From assembly GCA_916610825.1 (NCBI GenBank), contig OU744451.1, positions 10,659,864 to 10,723,863 on the forward strand: a stretch of DNA of 64,000 nucleotides, written 5' to 3'. A program made the position numbers and the translations under genes. The notes beneath the pieces are model-generated. The model had not been told where the DNA came from. It saw only the letters and a list, made by a program, of their open reading frames with translations, and did no database searches. Of this stretch, positions 15,583 to 27,489 are shown one piece after another. The stretch is from Haliclystus octoradiatus (lineage: Eukaryota; Cnidaria; Staurozoa; Stauromedusae; Haliclystidae). The number at the start of each line of letters is the position of its first letter. The first letter of the stretch is position 1.

Positions 15583-17140
15583 GTGGCAGCAATAAATTTT
15601 CCAGTTTCAAAACAGGATATGAGAATAATTGCGGAAATTAAGCAAGAAAAAGACTTGAAGAAGCTGAAGAAAACCGAACGTAAAGCAGAGAAATCTTGCA
15701 ATAATCTGGAGCAGGCTGCTATAGAGGAGTTGGATAATGATACTTTGCGTTTCTGTGGGATGCATGCTCCGTGAATATAAACAAATTAGAGAAAACTAAT
15801 GATTTCTATATTAGTAATGCTAGAGAAGCTGATATTATTGAAGAAGATGAGATTGAGGGTTATGAACAAATGATTGAAAACTACAAGGAGTTCTTAAGCT
15901 CAAAAAGAACAAGTATGGCACGTTTTATAGTGATGATAGAAGCTGCAAGGGCTCTCAAAAATGAACAGCTACAACGAAATGAAAGAGAGAAAGAAAGACA
16001 GCACGAAGAGAAACTTGCTAAACTTAATTATAACAAAGCAACACAGTCTGAATTAAACAATCAAATTATAGAAACAGCAAATGTTCCTAGCACTAGTGGA
16101 ACTAGAAGAGATAATTCTCATACCGAGAAGGACTTTACTAATGAAAGTAATCATGTTTCAGATGAAACAACTGATGAGGATACTGTTTCAATAGGCAGAT
16201 AAAGTATACATAGCAATGTCACTGTAGCTGATTTAAGCGCAGCATTTGAACATCTTACTGAAGTGTGAAAGGTCAGAAGGAAATAAATAAACTTAATCAA
16301 AAGTTGTTCTACAACTCTCTAAGGGAAGTAAGAATGAACAGGGAGTTCGCTTGGGCTCGATTATGCCAGACTTTTGGAGTGGGGACTTCGAAACGAGGGT
16401 TACAAGCAATAGTGTATATAAGGCAGCTATCAGCTATTTTGATAAGCTGCCTTTTGCTGAGAGAACAAGCAAGCAAACTAACAAGATGGCAACAGAAATT
16501 GAAAGGCACAAGGAGAGATTAATAAGAGTTAAAGAAGAGGCAGAAGAAAATGGTAAAAGATTGATGGAGACAATACTTGATATGTAGCTACCATCGGCAA
16601 TGTCATCAAACTACCGGGTATTATGCGATGAGTTGGGTAAAGTTATGACCATGACCATCAGCCAAAATGTTTAAGAACTGTAGCAAAATCCCTTCCATTG
16701 AAGAATGAAAAATTCTTCTCGAAAAGCAATTATGGTCGCAATATCAAATCAGCTTCAGTGAATTCATCAAAGAACGATTGCGAGTGTGAGGTTTCGATAT
16801 GCGAATGCGATACAATAGTGAGGTGCCCGTTATTTGAAGCAAGGTCAATAGCAGAGCGCCGTTCATTAATTGCACAACAAAGCAGATGTTTCAACTGTCT
16901 ATAGAAAGAGGTCATAGAGCTAGGAGTTGCATTTTGAAAAATGGTTGCTCAAAATTTCAAGTGCGGCATCATGATCTGGTCCACATGCACTACTTCAACT
17001 CAAATCCCAGGACGAAAGTAGAAGCAGCATCAAATGCAATTTCGGTGACAAAAGAAGTAATTATTCAATCAAATGCAATCAAGAAGGATGTCATTCGTCT
17101 ACCAGTGTTAATGGCACAGATTGAAGATATCGAAGGATAA
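15583..17140 (+). pseudogene. BEL/Pao retrotransposon remnant, gag region
   Basis: A chain of short frames in two phases covers a gag-like protein: a basic and acidic coiled-coil-like segment (15583-16202, for example KQEKDLKKLKKTERKAEK), a middle part at 16265-16587, and a cysteine-rich part at 16762-16935 (CDCEVSICECDTIVRC, then QQSRCFNC). The last matches the CCHC-like region of BEL/Pao gag proteins. Stops and frameshifts break every part. Confidence 0.75.
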
Positions 17141-17185
17141 TGAAGAACAGCAAGATGCCTAACTGATTCAGAATCAAATACAACA

Positions 17186-19165
17186 TTGATCAGAGCAGCA
17201 TTCGCAAAGGAGCTTGGCATCGCAGGAGAGCAAGCTGAAATACGGTATGGAGTTGATGGTGGACGTGTCAAAAAAGAGAAGATCAAACTATTCAGGAGTC
17301 AGATCAGAAATGCAGATGGAAGTTTTGTTGTTGACATTGAAGCTTATGGCATCGGAAAACCTTGTGGTGCAGCACCAAACTTAGACGATATGTTCTTCAA
17401 GAACAGCAAACATTTAAACTCAATCAAATCAGTACTTGATGTAGATGGAGGTAGAGTGGACATACTGATTGGCCAAGACAATGAAACGAACAATTGATTC
17501 AGGAGCTTGGAAAACTGACATCGGGTACACGCTCACCACGTGGAATACAGTACACTCTGGGATGGACAGTTAGTGGGCGAAGTTAGAGCTAATGGCGTAA
17601 ATAAAAAGTCACTATCAGGGCTCAAACGAATCAACAGTGTTGAAATTATATAACGGACACAAAGGAAGATGATATTAGAAAAATGGTATTGTCGGATCAA
17701 GTTGGGGTTAAACCTACTCATCTGTGTGCATGTAAGAAAAAGGAATTCAATGAAGCAAGATTCATCAAAAGTGTTACCAGGATTGAGGATGACAATGTAA
17801 TTTTTCGGTTGCCGTGGAAGAATGGGTATCCAGATAATATTCTAAATAACAGAGCTATAGCAGTGAAAGCCTTAGCTAGACTAGAGAAGAAATTGAAGCG
17901 CCATGAGAAGCTGGAAGAGTTTGATAAGCAGGTTCAAAATCTCATTATTCTTGAATTTGTGAAGGCAGTCAGTCCCCAGAAGGATGAAAAAGCTCACTAC
18001 CTGGATATCCACCCAGTATATTGTGAGGTAAGCAAGACTACTCAACTTCGAATTGTACACAATGCTGCGATGGAGATAAAACCTGGCGTTCAATATAATG
18101 ACTGTTCCGAAAAAGGGCCAGCTTATAATAACGAACTGTTTTCTGTTCTAAGGAGATTGAGCGAAAGCTGTGCTGCAATCTATGGTTTCCATTTACAAGA
18201 TGTTCAATAGGGTACATGTTCAAGAAGAGGACCAGCCCTATCAACGTATCTTATGCCGTGGTTGTGATGAGACGGCAGATATTAGAACATTTCAATGGAC
18301 AAGAGTTTTGTTTGGGGACAAACCCAGCTCATATTTAGCAAGCAGCTCAATCCAGCACATTGCAGATGCATTCTCCATAGAACAATCATTAGCAAAGAAG
18401 GAACTCAAAGAGGATATTTACGTTTGTGACATAGCCAGTTTATTTGCAACCAATCTGGGAGCAGAACTTGCAGTCAAAGATACTCTGGTACTCTCAAAAG
18501 GTGGGTTTTCCATCAAATGTTGGCATTCCAATATCAAGTCACTAGAAATCAATGTTACATCTAATGACTCAAAAGTAAATGTCTTGGGACATGAATGGCG
18601 CAAAGATAAAGATGAAATCAGACTGAAATCGTGAAAGGCAACTTTTCCTATCTGTGTTTACAAAATGTTGCATCTTAAGCGGATTGGCACGAATTTTGGA
18701 CCCTATGGGATTAGTATCATCATTAACAATTGGACCAAAGATTGAGCTGCAAAGGTTATGGGAAAGAGGTGTTGGATGGGATATGGAGCTGTCAAAGTCT
18801 GAAAATGAACAATGGCAAATAAGATGTGATGATTTATGGCGGATTTGTGGCCAAGGGAAGCAATTGGTCAATTTCCGATGGTAGTCTTGAAGCTTATGGA
18901 GCGGTGTTGTATTTGCGTTGGAAGATGTCAGACAAAGGGTATGCATTAAAATTTGTGGCAGCAAAAGCTCTTGTGACACAACTACGAATCAAAAGTGTTC
19001 CTCGGTTCGAACTAGTTGGTGTTGTAATAATGACAAGATTAGTGGATGCAGTGAAAGCAGCATTACAATCAAAATTTGAGCAACCAAATTTTTTCAATGC
19101 AGCAACCAGAGATGCCTCAGGTGCCGTATTTGAGTTGAACATAAACAATGATGATGTACCTGGCT
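17186..19165 (+). pseudogene. BEL/Pao retrotransposon remnant, protease-RT-RNase H
   Basis: Follows the gag remnant in order. Protease-like sequence at 17186-17497 ends GRVDILIGQDNE. RT lies at 17683-18634 with HYLDIHPVYCEVSKTTQLRI, FQWTRVLFGDKPSSYLASS and the catalytic box altered to YVCDIAS (BEL/Pao normally YVDD). A post-RT segment at 18654-18884 has ARILDPMGLVSSLTIGPKIE. RNase H-like sequence at 18826-19167 has DGSLEAYGAVLYLRW and a PRFELVG motif. No integrase or LTR is present. Frameshifts and the YVCD change make it inactive. Confidence 0.85.
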
Positions 19166-19169
19166 AGGT

Positions 19170-19756
19170 TAAACAAGTCAGTAAAATGACCTTCAAAAAC
19201 CATGTCAAACAGAATAACAAAACAGCAAACATGCTACAGCATACAGATAATCTGCCATTGCAAAGCAAAAGAGATATATTCCGCGCAAATTATTCGACAT
19301 AATTATATAAAGTTCCATTGAGTATTCGAATGGACTTCGGACTTGATTGTAGTAGAGTTGAAGGGTTGAAGTAATAAAAAGTGCAAAACTTAATTATGTT
19401 TTGAGTGAATGAATATTAAACCGGTTAGGTATAAATGATATTGCTGAATTACAAACACCATGCACAGCATATAGTTCAACACTATAGAAGAAAATGGAAA
19501 ATATTCAAAATCATTTGTTAGATCAATCTCTGCGTATATATGTATGTTTATAAATTAATATAGCGCAATCAATGTTTGGAGTTGTTTATGTGTGCCTTTG
19601 GAATAAACTGTATGATCCATCTATGTATATATCGAGATATTATCGACCAGTCGACCTATCTATAATAGCTGAGATATAATACCCGTATATTACATTGTAT
19701 ACTTATAGCTTTTATTTTTTACTGATTCAGAGGAGTAAAAAATTAATTGTAATTGG
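19170..19756. other. No recognised feature
   Basis: AT-rich sequence between the BEL/Pao remnant and the SINE. No LTR or exon was found. Confidence 0.4.
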
Positions 19757-20076
19757 GAGAGTAGAGGAGTGGCTCTTTTCGCTGGGAGCATTGAATCCAT
19801 TGGTGTTAAATACTCCTTGCTTATCTCCGCCGCGAGACGCACATCAGTTTCACCAGATTTCATAGCAGGCCTCGATTATCGATGCGCAACGATGCACTGC
19901 AGCTACATAGAATGCAATCTTTCTACACCATTCCATCCGTCATCAGAAGATGGTACGCATTTGATGTACTACATAAAGTCAAGATTGAGTTGACCTTTTA
20001 AGAATTTCAGCTACAGTCGATCAGATATGATCAGATCTGAAATTTGGTTGCTCCACCATCTGAGCTAATCCACCCT
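19757..20076 (-). mobile_element. tRNA-derived SINE, copy 3 (outer left arm)
   Basis: The minus-strand head at 20076 reads GGGTGGATTAGCTCAGATGG with the same GATC-rich block and body as the other copies; the distal tail is shorter. It sits at the outer edge of the left arm of the large inverted repeat, mirrored by copy 4 at 29653. Confidence 0.78.
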
Positions 20077-20800
20077 TTTTACAAAGGTTTGTTTAGAATA
20101 ATAAAATACTGACAGATTTTTAAAATTCGCCCTTTAGAAGAGGATACATTTGATAAACGATCAGCGTAGTCAACGAAAAAAGTAATCATAAAATCGATAA
20201 ATGGATGATTTCCATTTTCCATCTATTAATTAAAAGCAGGTGGCATGGTTGATATTAAAACACATTCTAATTGGTAAACTAAAGTATATATCATATTACA
20301 TAAGTCAATACTCACTACATCAGTTAGTAATGATATTTATTGGAGGAAATTTATTAAATATAGTTGCCATGTATAAATATTGCTATAATCAGCAAGAATG
20401 TTGTATCCAAGGAGACTATATCTGTTGTGATGATGACCTACATTATCAGACGGTAAAATATTATTATATATTTACCTGCGGGAGGTTCACGATATACTCG
20501 ATGTACAATTCTTCGACCACGGTCCCAAAAAACATAATTCGCTCTAATTAAATATTATGCTAATAAAAGATCACACAAGAAGAACGTTAAATATTAAGAA
20601 CAATTGATGATACTTCACATAGAATGTTGTTTATCCTGATTCTGATTAACAGTATAACATTTAAATGCTTTAAAAGCACTTCAGGCACTTTTATATTCAA
20701 AATAAGTGTTAAGCTTGTATATAATGCCTATAACAGAGCACTGAAGTATAATAATGGCTTACTTTTTTTAATTTACCTCGGGTCCTCTGTCTAAATGTAC
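20077..20800 (+). repeat. Left arm of a large inverted repeat
   Basis: Inverted relative to about 28935-29652. The stretch around 20220-20640 and its partner at about 29080-29515 are roughly 97 percent identical by eye. Similarity falls off toward both ends. One frame across 20240-20460 is open and conserved between arms, but the arms are inverted copies of the same DNA, so this says nothing about coding. Contents are AT-rich; the segment GCGGGAGGTTCACGATATAC is the least AT-rich part. Confidence 0.85.
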
Positions 20801-20930
20801 TATCAGTTGCTTGATTTTTTTAGTTTTTAGCATCCTTCTTATCGAATAAATTACAATTTAACTTCAATTTAATTAAAAAAGAATATAACTTTTTCAGATA
20901 AAAATAACATATCGTTCAGTCCCTATATAT

Positions 20931-21245
20931 TTGCTTTATCATTACCTTGATGATGTATTCATGATCTGGCAACACTCTCAATCCAATCTTGATTCAATCG
21001 TTACGAATCTAACTCAGATCCATGAGAAACTGAAATTCAAAACTAGTATATTAACTACCAATATGCCCTTTCTATACTTGAGCATATATGTCTCATCAAA
21101 TACACTCCAATCTGACTTATACAACATCAAACCCACAGATGCACATAACATCTTGCCGTTTGACTCACACCGCAGTCACACCGCCACTGCATGGGGCAGT
21201 ATAGAGTTACAAACTAATCAATACCTTAAAAATCATTACAGATAA
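20931..21245 (+). pseudogene. Penelope-like element RT fragment
   Basis: A 104-codon frame begins near an RT catalytic box (HYLDDVFMIWQHS) and continues with a NMPFLYLSIYVSSNTLQSDL segment and an LPFDSHRSH segment. The order (Y-x-DD, then a PFLxxxI box, then a PFxSxHxH box) is that of Penelope-like RTs rather than LTR or LINE RTs. The likely continuation to about 21540 is frameshifted. It lies inside the large inverted repeat. Confidence 0.7.
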
Positions 21246-21545
21246 CAGTGTTCTCATTTTACGATTATATGTCCCTGCTATTTGTTGCCAAGGCTACCCC
21301 CACAAGCGAGTACTTCAACTCAAGCAGATAGCATACCAAACACGTGGCCATAACAACCGCCTCGAACCTAGAATATCACCGGAGAACCCGATTTTGATGA
21401 CTACACCATAGTAATGATATCCCCACTATCTGAAACCCATGTTCAATCACTTATTTGAGGTGATCATCAAACCATTATTCTATACACATATGCCGCTCTA
21501 TGGTATGGAACCACGCCTAACATTCAACAGACACAAGAACTTAAC

Positions 21546-23119
21546 TCCAAAGGGTCCAAAGGGTGTGAGTGAATCATAAAGAGTGTGAGCAACCAATAAA
21601 AAAAATATATAAATGAGATTTGAAAGTGAAATAATGGAGATTTTCTGATCTAGAGAATATTTTGGGTGAGTAAATCTTTATCTTGTCAGCCTGGCTTCAG
21701 TTTATCGCAAACCGAACTGGAATTTTAACAAGAACGAAAAATGTCTTCTTTCAATCTTATAATAAGCTATTTCAATAAACTAGATTTCGAGTTGCATGCA
21801 AATGCATGCTTTTGTTGAGTTGTGAATCATCTGTCTTAAGTTGTTCAAAATAAATGCGTGAAGAAATCTAATTAGAAAAGCCGATCGAAGCCGCAATTTG
21901 ATTGAGAAAATATTCTATTTCATCTTTGCTGTAGATTGAAGCAGTAAGTTTAGAAGTGAAAAGTGGAACGCACATGATTTTATTTACAAAATTTGGTACT
22001 ATTTAGCTTATCCTAAAGCGCGTGGAAGTAGTAGCAATACCTCCAGAAATCCAAGAAACATTGATTGCTAACCCGAGTTTCATAAAGTTGCAAGGTAACA
22101 AATTGTAGGGGGCTTAAATGTTTAAATTAAATTCTGTTTCACCGGACAACACCAGCGCAGCCCAGGAAAATTTCAATTATTTTTCATTATTCATAACATA
22201 TGTTTATTCAACGTTTAATTCCAGTGACTACTGGAAAAGTATAGAATGGGAAACTATTTCTTTGCATCTTATTTCGTTGATAGTTTTCTGTCATGAACAG
22301 TACTTTCTATACATTTTAATTTATTTGTTGTCACTGACATGTTCCGTGTAACTGATGAATTTGAAGTTGGTATTGCAATTGTTTCTATATTTTATATCCT
22401 TTCATTGAAGTACATTCACTGGCTGTAATTTAGAGGAAATATTTTATATCATTGTAATTTAATTTCCATAACGCAGGTTTGTTTACAAATTTGATAACGC
22501 TCTATCCCAAGTCATTTTCCAATAACAGTTTCTGATTATATAATTTCCAACTAAAGATCTGATGGTACAAATCTTATTTTTTTCACTTTCATATAAATAT
22601 ATGTGTTTTTGTTTGTTTACGTTTGAATTTTATTCTGAGAATTACTACGATGACAATACACAAATAATCGCTTAGGTCACAAAACAAAGGATCGTACTGT
22701 TCAATTAGCGCTTCAGTCTGAGACAGGATTGTTGATGAAAAAGGAAACAGTTTTCAATGTTTTTTCTCGACTTTGATGGATTTATTTAAATAACGAAGCC
22801 GGCCATGCACCCCTCTCTGGTTAATGAAGAATCTATTGATATGTGTTTGAAGTTTATTGCATCTAAAACGGCAACGTGAATCCCCGCCTCACATACTAAA
22901 CACATACAAATGGAAATAGCGTAAATTTGAAGGTAGATGTCGATATACGATATATCTCTGTCATGAAAATATCCCTATTTTATAAAATTTTCTTGAAAGT
23001 GAAACCAACTATGGCTATGCTGTCCACCTGAATCCACCTGTCCTTTTCAACCAGAATTGAAATAAAAATGTTGGCAACAAACAAAAGCATTGGAATGAGA
23101 TTTGTTTTGTTTAATTAAT
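21546..23119. other. Interior of the inverted-repeat region, no gene
   Basis: AT-rich. A 77-codon open frame at 22118-22351 is low-complexity and has no family resemblance. I see no supported coding or RNA feature. Confidence 0.4.
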
Positions 23120-23480
23120 ATACAGAAGTAATTAAGGTACCTTCTTTGTAAGGAACCTCTATATGATGGTCCATTGAAGCCATAGCGTTTTTTTTTATTT
23201 TCGTAATTTTTTATTATTAAAAAAATATAAAAATTACTTGTTGGCCCATTGACGCCAAAGTAAAATGAAAAAAAATGAAAAAAATAACTTATTGGCCCAT
23301 TGACGCCGCAGTAAAAAAAAAAAAATTCTACGTGGCCAATATTGAAGCCATAGTAAAAATAAAATAAAATAAAAAAAATGAAAAATATTCCACGTGGCCC
23401 ATTGAAGCTGAGGCTGTAGGCACATTGACGGAATAGACAAACAATAAAAAAGCTTTTTCGGGAACAATAACAACCATAAG
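23120..23480 (+). repeat. Minisatellite with GGCCCATTGA(A/C)GCC units, left copy
   Basis: Five or so degenerate units of about 45-60 bases each contain TGGyCCATTGA(A/C)GCC followed by a tract of A and AT. The whole block is inverted at 25150-25450. Confidence 0.8.
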
Positions 23481-24039
23481 GCGTATTGAATTAGTAGGCT
23501 ATGTTGCGGCCGAAAATGACATCAATTTAGTTTAAATGAGGCTACGTTACGATTAACGAAGGTTGTCATACAGTCATAGCTATGTTTAGATGTTCCTGTT
23601 TGTAAAATGATCTGCCGACATTTGATAACATATCACTATTATGATATTAGCATTAGACAGTATACATGTATTTAGTAAGTCTTGTATGTATTGAAGCAAT
23701 GTCTCTATGAGATAAATATGAAATAAAAAAGACAAAAGACGGATAATCTACACGAAAATAAATCAAAACTATCAATAATTTGTATTTCCTATAATAATAT
23801 CTCTTATCATATGTATTTAATGTTAATTAATCATGTATTTGCTTTATATTTGCTCAGTTTACAAAAACCGTAAGAAATAATTTGAATGCTTACTAACGAA
23901 TAAAGACGTTAAAGTGAGGCAAATGATTACGCGTATTTTCTTGTGTCTCTTGTCGTATTATATGTTCTATGGATTTTGGACAGAATAGGCTAGTATCTTG
24001 CCAATTGACTAATAGCTAAATAGCTTTTTTATGCCTGCA

Positions 24040-24240
24040 AATATATATTTTGCAAATGAAAAAAGATGAATAATGATAATTACCGTTAGTTTCACTTTTA
24101 GTTAATTTCAAACAATTAGTTTAAAATAGGTTTTACAGGTATACGATACTAGCCAGTAGTTGCCAAATTTCCCTAACATAGATACTGTATTGATAACACT
24201 AGCGACGGCCATAATTATCTGACATTAGCTATGGTCATTC
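24040..24240 (+). repeat. Inner inverted-repeat segment, left
   Basis: Contains ACCGTTAGTTTCA and then, near the catalytic distance seen opposite, GTAGTTGCCAAATTT and TGATAACACTAG. The same landmarks in the same order occur on the minus strand of 24890-25110, so the inverted repeat continues inward with strong divergence. Confidence 0.6.
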
Positions 24241-24889
24241 GAAATTAACGTGTATAACTATTTTCTTACATTTAGTAAAATGATAACATCATTAGCCCAT
24301 GTTTTCTTTACCATGTAAATGACGTAAGAAATACAATGACATACTTAACTGTACATAATAAGGCTATTCTTGATAGGCGCCTACCGTACCGGGCCACTGA
24401 CCACTGACTAAAATTAGAGATAGCAAATTTATCGATTGGTGCCGCCCAAAAGCACCCCCTCCCCGATCAATTACAGCGATGATATATGACTAGAAGACCA
24501 TATGTCATCATTGTGTATTTGCCACGCAAATTCCAGGCGACTGCTAAACGCAACTGCAATATTGTTTGCAGGGGATGATAGATACAATATTTACATAGAG
24601 ACAAATTATTTTTGTTTTGAACACGCTGCAGATGCATGCTACGAAACATAGTTATTCCCCACGCGTTGTCGTTACGATCGGTAGACGCTATCCAAATTTA
24701 CTATCCGTACCTTGAGGGAATAGTGTTAATATATAAATGCACTGAACATCGATACCAATCATTATTTTAGTACATTTGGATTACATTTTTTTGATATTCT
24801 GCATTTAACTCAATACACGTTAACTATGTCGATGGGATATGCATATAACTATGTTGTTTGTGTAATTAATTTTGTAACTCATGTATTTA

Positions 24890-25110
24890 TATGTAGGGAC
24901 AGTTGTACAGAAAGTGTTATCACTACCTATATTTGAGTTGAAAATTTGGCAACTACAGTAGCTGGCTACCTGTATTCCATGAAGTTTACTTATGCAAAGC
25001 AGTTTTGGATTAAATTTACAGTTGATATTAAATTAATAAATTATGAAGGGAAAATTATGTTAAACTAATTTGAAACTAACGGTTGACCAGATATTAGTTT
25101 GCTTGATTCA
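24890..25110 (-). repeat. Inner inverted-repeat segment, right
   Basis: On the minus strand it reads ACCGTTAGTTTCAAATTAG, then CTGTAGTTGCCAAATTTTC, then GTGATAACACT, mirroring 24040-24240. The symmetry centre falls near 24550. Confidence 0.6.
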
Positions 25111-25149
25111 ATATGCCTAATTAAATCGCTGTTATTGTTCTCGAAAAAG

Positions 25150-25450
25150 GTTACATTTTGTCTATGGCGTCAATGGGACTATGGCTTCAATGGGCCACGT
25201 AGAATCTTTTTTTATTTTTTATTCTTAATACGGCTTCAATGGGTCACGTAGAATTTCATTTATTTATTTTTATTTTTACTACGGCGTCAATGTGCCAATA
25301 GGTGATTTTTTTTTAGATTTTTTAATTTTTACTACGGCCTGAATGGGCCAACAAGTAATATATATATTTTTTTTTATATTAAAAAAATTATGAAAATATA
25401 AAATCGCTATGGCATCAATGGGCCACCATAAACCTATCATTGGTTCTTTG
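25150..25450 (-). repeat. Minisatellite with GGCCCATTGA(A/C)GCC units, right copy
   Basis: Reverse-oriented counterpart of 23120-23480: units GGC(G/T)TCAATGGG(C/A)C separated by T-rich tracts. Confidence 0.8.
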
Positions 25451-25759
25451 ATTTTCTCTAAGGTAGAGACTTGAGAAAAATCGTAGAGCTTTAATGAATT
25501 CAAGTAGAATGTTAGTTCTAAATGCTAAATTATAAACATAGCTCAAAATGTAAGTGATATTAATTTATACATTGAAGCGTCTTAAAATTATCCGAGTAAA
25601 ATATATTAATTTCTAACAGATCATCTGTTCATGTCTTTGCTTTGCGTTCTTGTATTATACATGTACTTATTAGCATTATTATCAACGATGATGAGATATG
25701 TATTGTATGAGTATGTAGTGATAGAAATAATTAATCGTTTTTGATTTTGTAATATTACG

Positions 25760-25875
25760 TCTGAAGATCGCAATTAAACGCATGATTCTTTGAGTATCGG
25801 AAAAGGCTTTTGCCTTATCGGCTTTTTCTCTTATTTTTACCCAACATTGAGCACTTTCATATACATATATGTCTA
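25760..25875 (+). repeat. Penelope-like terminal-repeat remnant
   Basis: GTCTGAAGATCGCAATTAAACG followed by TCGGAAAAGGCTTTTGCCTT and ATTGAGCACTTTCATATACA matches, with divergence, the arm of the hairpin at 27111-27286 and its flank at 27067-27088 in inverse order. I infer that these are terminal-repeat pieces of the Penelope-like family present here. Confidence 0.5.
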
Positions 25876-26594
25876 TCTGGGTTTACACTTAATATAATTA
25901 TTTTTCAATTTAATTCTTATAATAATGTATAAAGTCATTGCTTGCACTTTTGAAAGTGTATAAATGTTGTAGTTTGCAATGGAATAAAATCAAGTGCGTC
26001 ATCACCTGTTACGGCAATTTTATTTGATATCTTTATTCCACATCAGTTATTCATCGTCTATCTATTGATTTCAATCTGACCTGATTAAAATTACTATCTT
26101 ATGCCACATCATAACTTTCGAGCAAGGAATGTAATCTTTCCAGACATGATTTCAATGATGCTGTATAATGGTCTAATTTAACGCCGCACATAAATAGGTA
26201 GGAATTCGCACTTAAAACATTGTACTCCGCACTTAAATAATGGAATACGCAACAATATTCTTTAGTACTGAATTATCAATATCGTACTAAAATATAGTAA
26301 TTCACACTTAATTTATTCCAAAACGTATACTTTTTTCTCCACACTTTAATAAAATGAAAACGCGCTATTACTGTTTTCAGCACTTCTCCCTCAATGTGTC
26401 TGATCCGAATCGAAAACAATCGAATTTATACATCAATAAATACAACCCTGAAGGAGATTTAACGAAATTTTAAGGTATTAATCATACTCACATCTCATCT
26501 TCGTTGATAATACTGCTAATAGTTATAACACAATATATTATTATTGTAATACATTATTAATAATATTATTTAACAATAAATACCAAAGCAAAGA

Positions 26595-26645
26595 TGTTCT
26601 TATTTTTATTTGACAACATTTTGGGGTCATCAGGGCCCGTTCTCA
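26595..26645 (-). repeat. Conserved repeat block CAAATAAAAATAAGAACAT, inverted copy
   Basis: The minus strand reads GGGCCCTGATGACCCCAAAA, then TGTTGTCAAATAAAAATAAG. The plus strand at 27435-27482 reads GGGGCCTGACACCGAAACGT, then TGTCAAATAAAAATAAGAAC. These are two inverted copies of one terminal block. Confidence 0.6.
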
Positions 26646-26870
26646 AGTCTTAAATTTATTGAAAACTCATCAAATTTTATTCATTACAAATGATAATAGT
26701 TCACCATCCCTGAACACTCGGAAAGATTTAATTAAATCAACATTATTTTAGAACTCTTAGAACAGAAAATTAGCAAATTATATTTATAACAAATGTCATT
26801 TCAAACACCATTGATATGCTTTCGATTATTTTAGAAATTTGTAATCAATGCATGAGTAATTCTTGTGCAG

Positions 26871-26871
<1 letters not shown>

Positions 26872-26902
<31 letters not shown>

Positions 26903-26960
26903 AAAGAATGTATATATAAGAAGAAGAATATAAGAATATATATATATATATACAGTAAAG
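26872..26960. repeat. (TA)n microsatellite
   Basis: Two TA runs (about 26872-26898 and 26938-26952) are separated by GTAAAGAATG-type sequence that occurs twice. Confidence 0.9.
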
Positions 26961-27110
26961 AATGTGTATTCTTTGACTCTTTCGCCATATATTATTATTA
27001 TAATAATATAATAATAATAATTAATTAAAAATTAATTGTATTGAGTGTGAACTCTTATACACACATGTATATGAAAGTGCTCAATGTTTTTTAGGACAGA
27101 GCATAATATA

Positions 27111-27283
27111 GAGTATAAAACAGAGACGAGGCAAAGCCTTTTCCGTAACTCGGAGTTTCACGCTTTTATTGCGATCTTCAGTCTTCAGACGGTGATACTC
27201 CGTCAGTATCACCGTCTGAAGATCGCAATAAAAGCGTGAAACTCCGAGTTACGGAAAAGGCTTTGCCTCGTCTCTGTTTTATA

Positions 27284-27286
<3 letters not shown>
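27111..27286. repeat. Near-perfect hairpin with arms of about 80 bases
   Basis: The left arm starts GAGTATAAAACAGAGACGAG and the right arm ends with its exact complement CTCGTCTCTGTTTTATACTC. The arms pair throughout except for a 7-base duplication (TCTTCAG) in the left arm, leaving a loop of about seven bases near 27200. It is flanked by (TA)n tracts. The arm sequence also occurs once, diverged, at 25760. Confidence 0.92.

Positions 27287-27344
<58 letters not shown>
27287..27344. repeat. (TC)n(TA)n microsatellite
   Basis: A short CT run passes directly into about 25 TA units. Confidence 0.95.
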
Positions 27345-27349
<5 letters not shown>

Positions 27350-27434
27350 CGTCTATTTTTTCAATGAATCTAAGACTTTATATAATAATAATAGTTTATA
27401 ATAATTTATAATTAGAATAATTAGAATTAGAATT

Positions 27435-27482
27435 GGAAAGGGGCCTGACACCGAAACGTTGTCAAATAAAAATAAGAACATG
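27435..27482 (+). repeat. Conserved repeat block with CCGAAACGTTGTCAAATAAA
   Basis: Counterpart of the inverted copy at 26595-26645; an ACCGAAACGTTG motif of this kind is common at Penelope-like terminal repeats. It implies a terminus of the element here. Confidence 0.5.
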
Positions 27483-27489
27483 GATATTC

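Noticed and set aside
20240..20551. 103-codon frame in the left palindrome arm as a conserved gene
   Set aside because: Its conservation with 29179-29487 reflects the inverted copies; the sequence is hydrophobic and AT-driven, without start context or family match.
23234..23473. 79-codon minus-strand frame rich in Phe, Leu and Trp
   Set aside because: It is a translation of the GGCCCATTGACGCC minisatellite with A-tract spacers.
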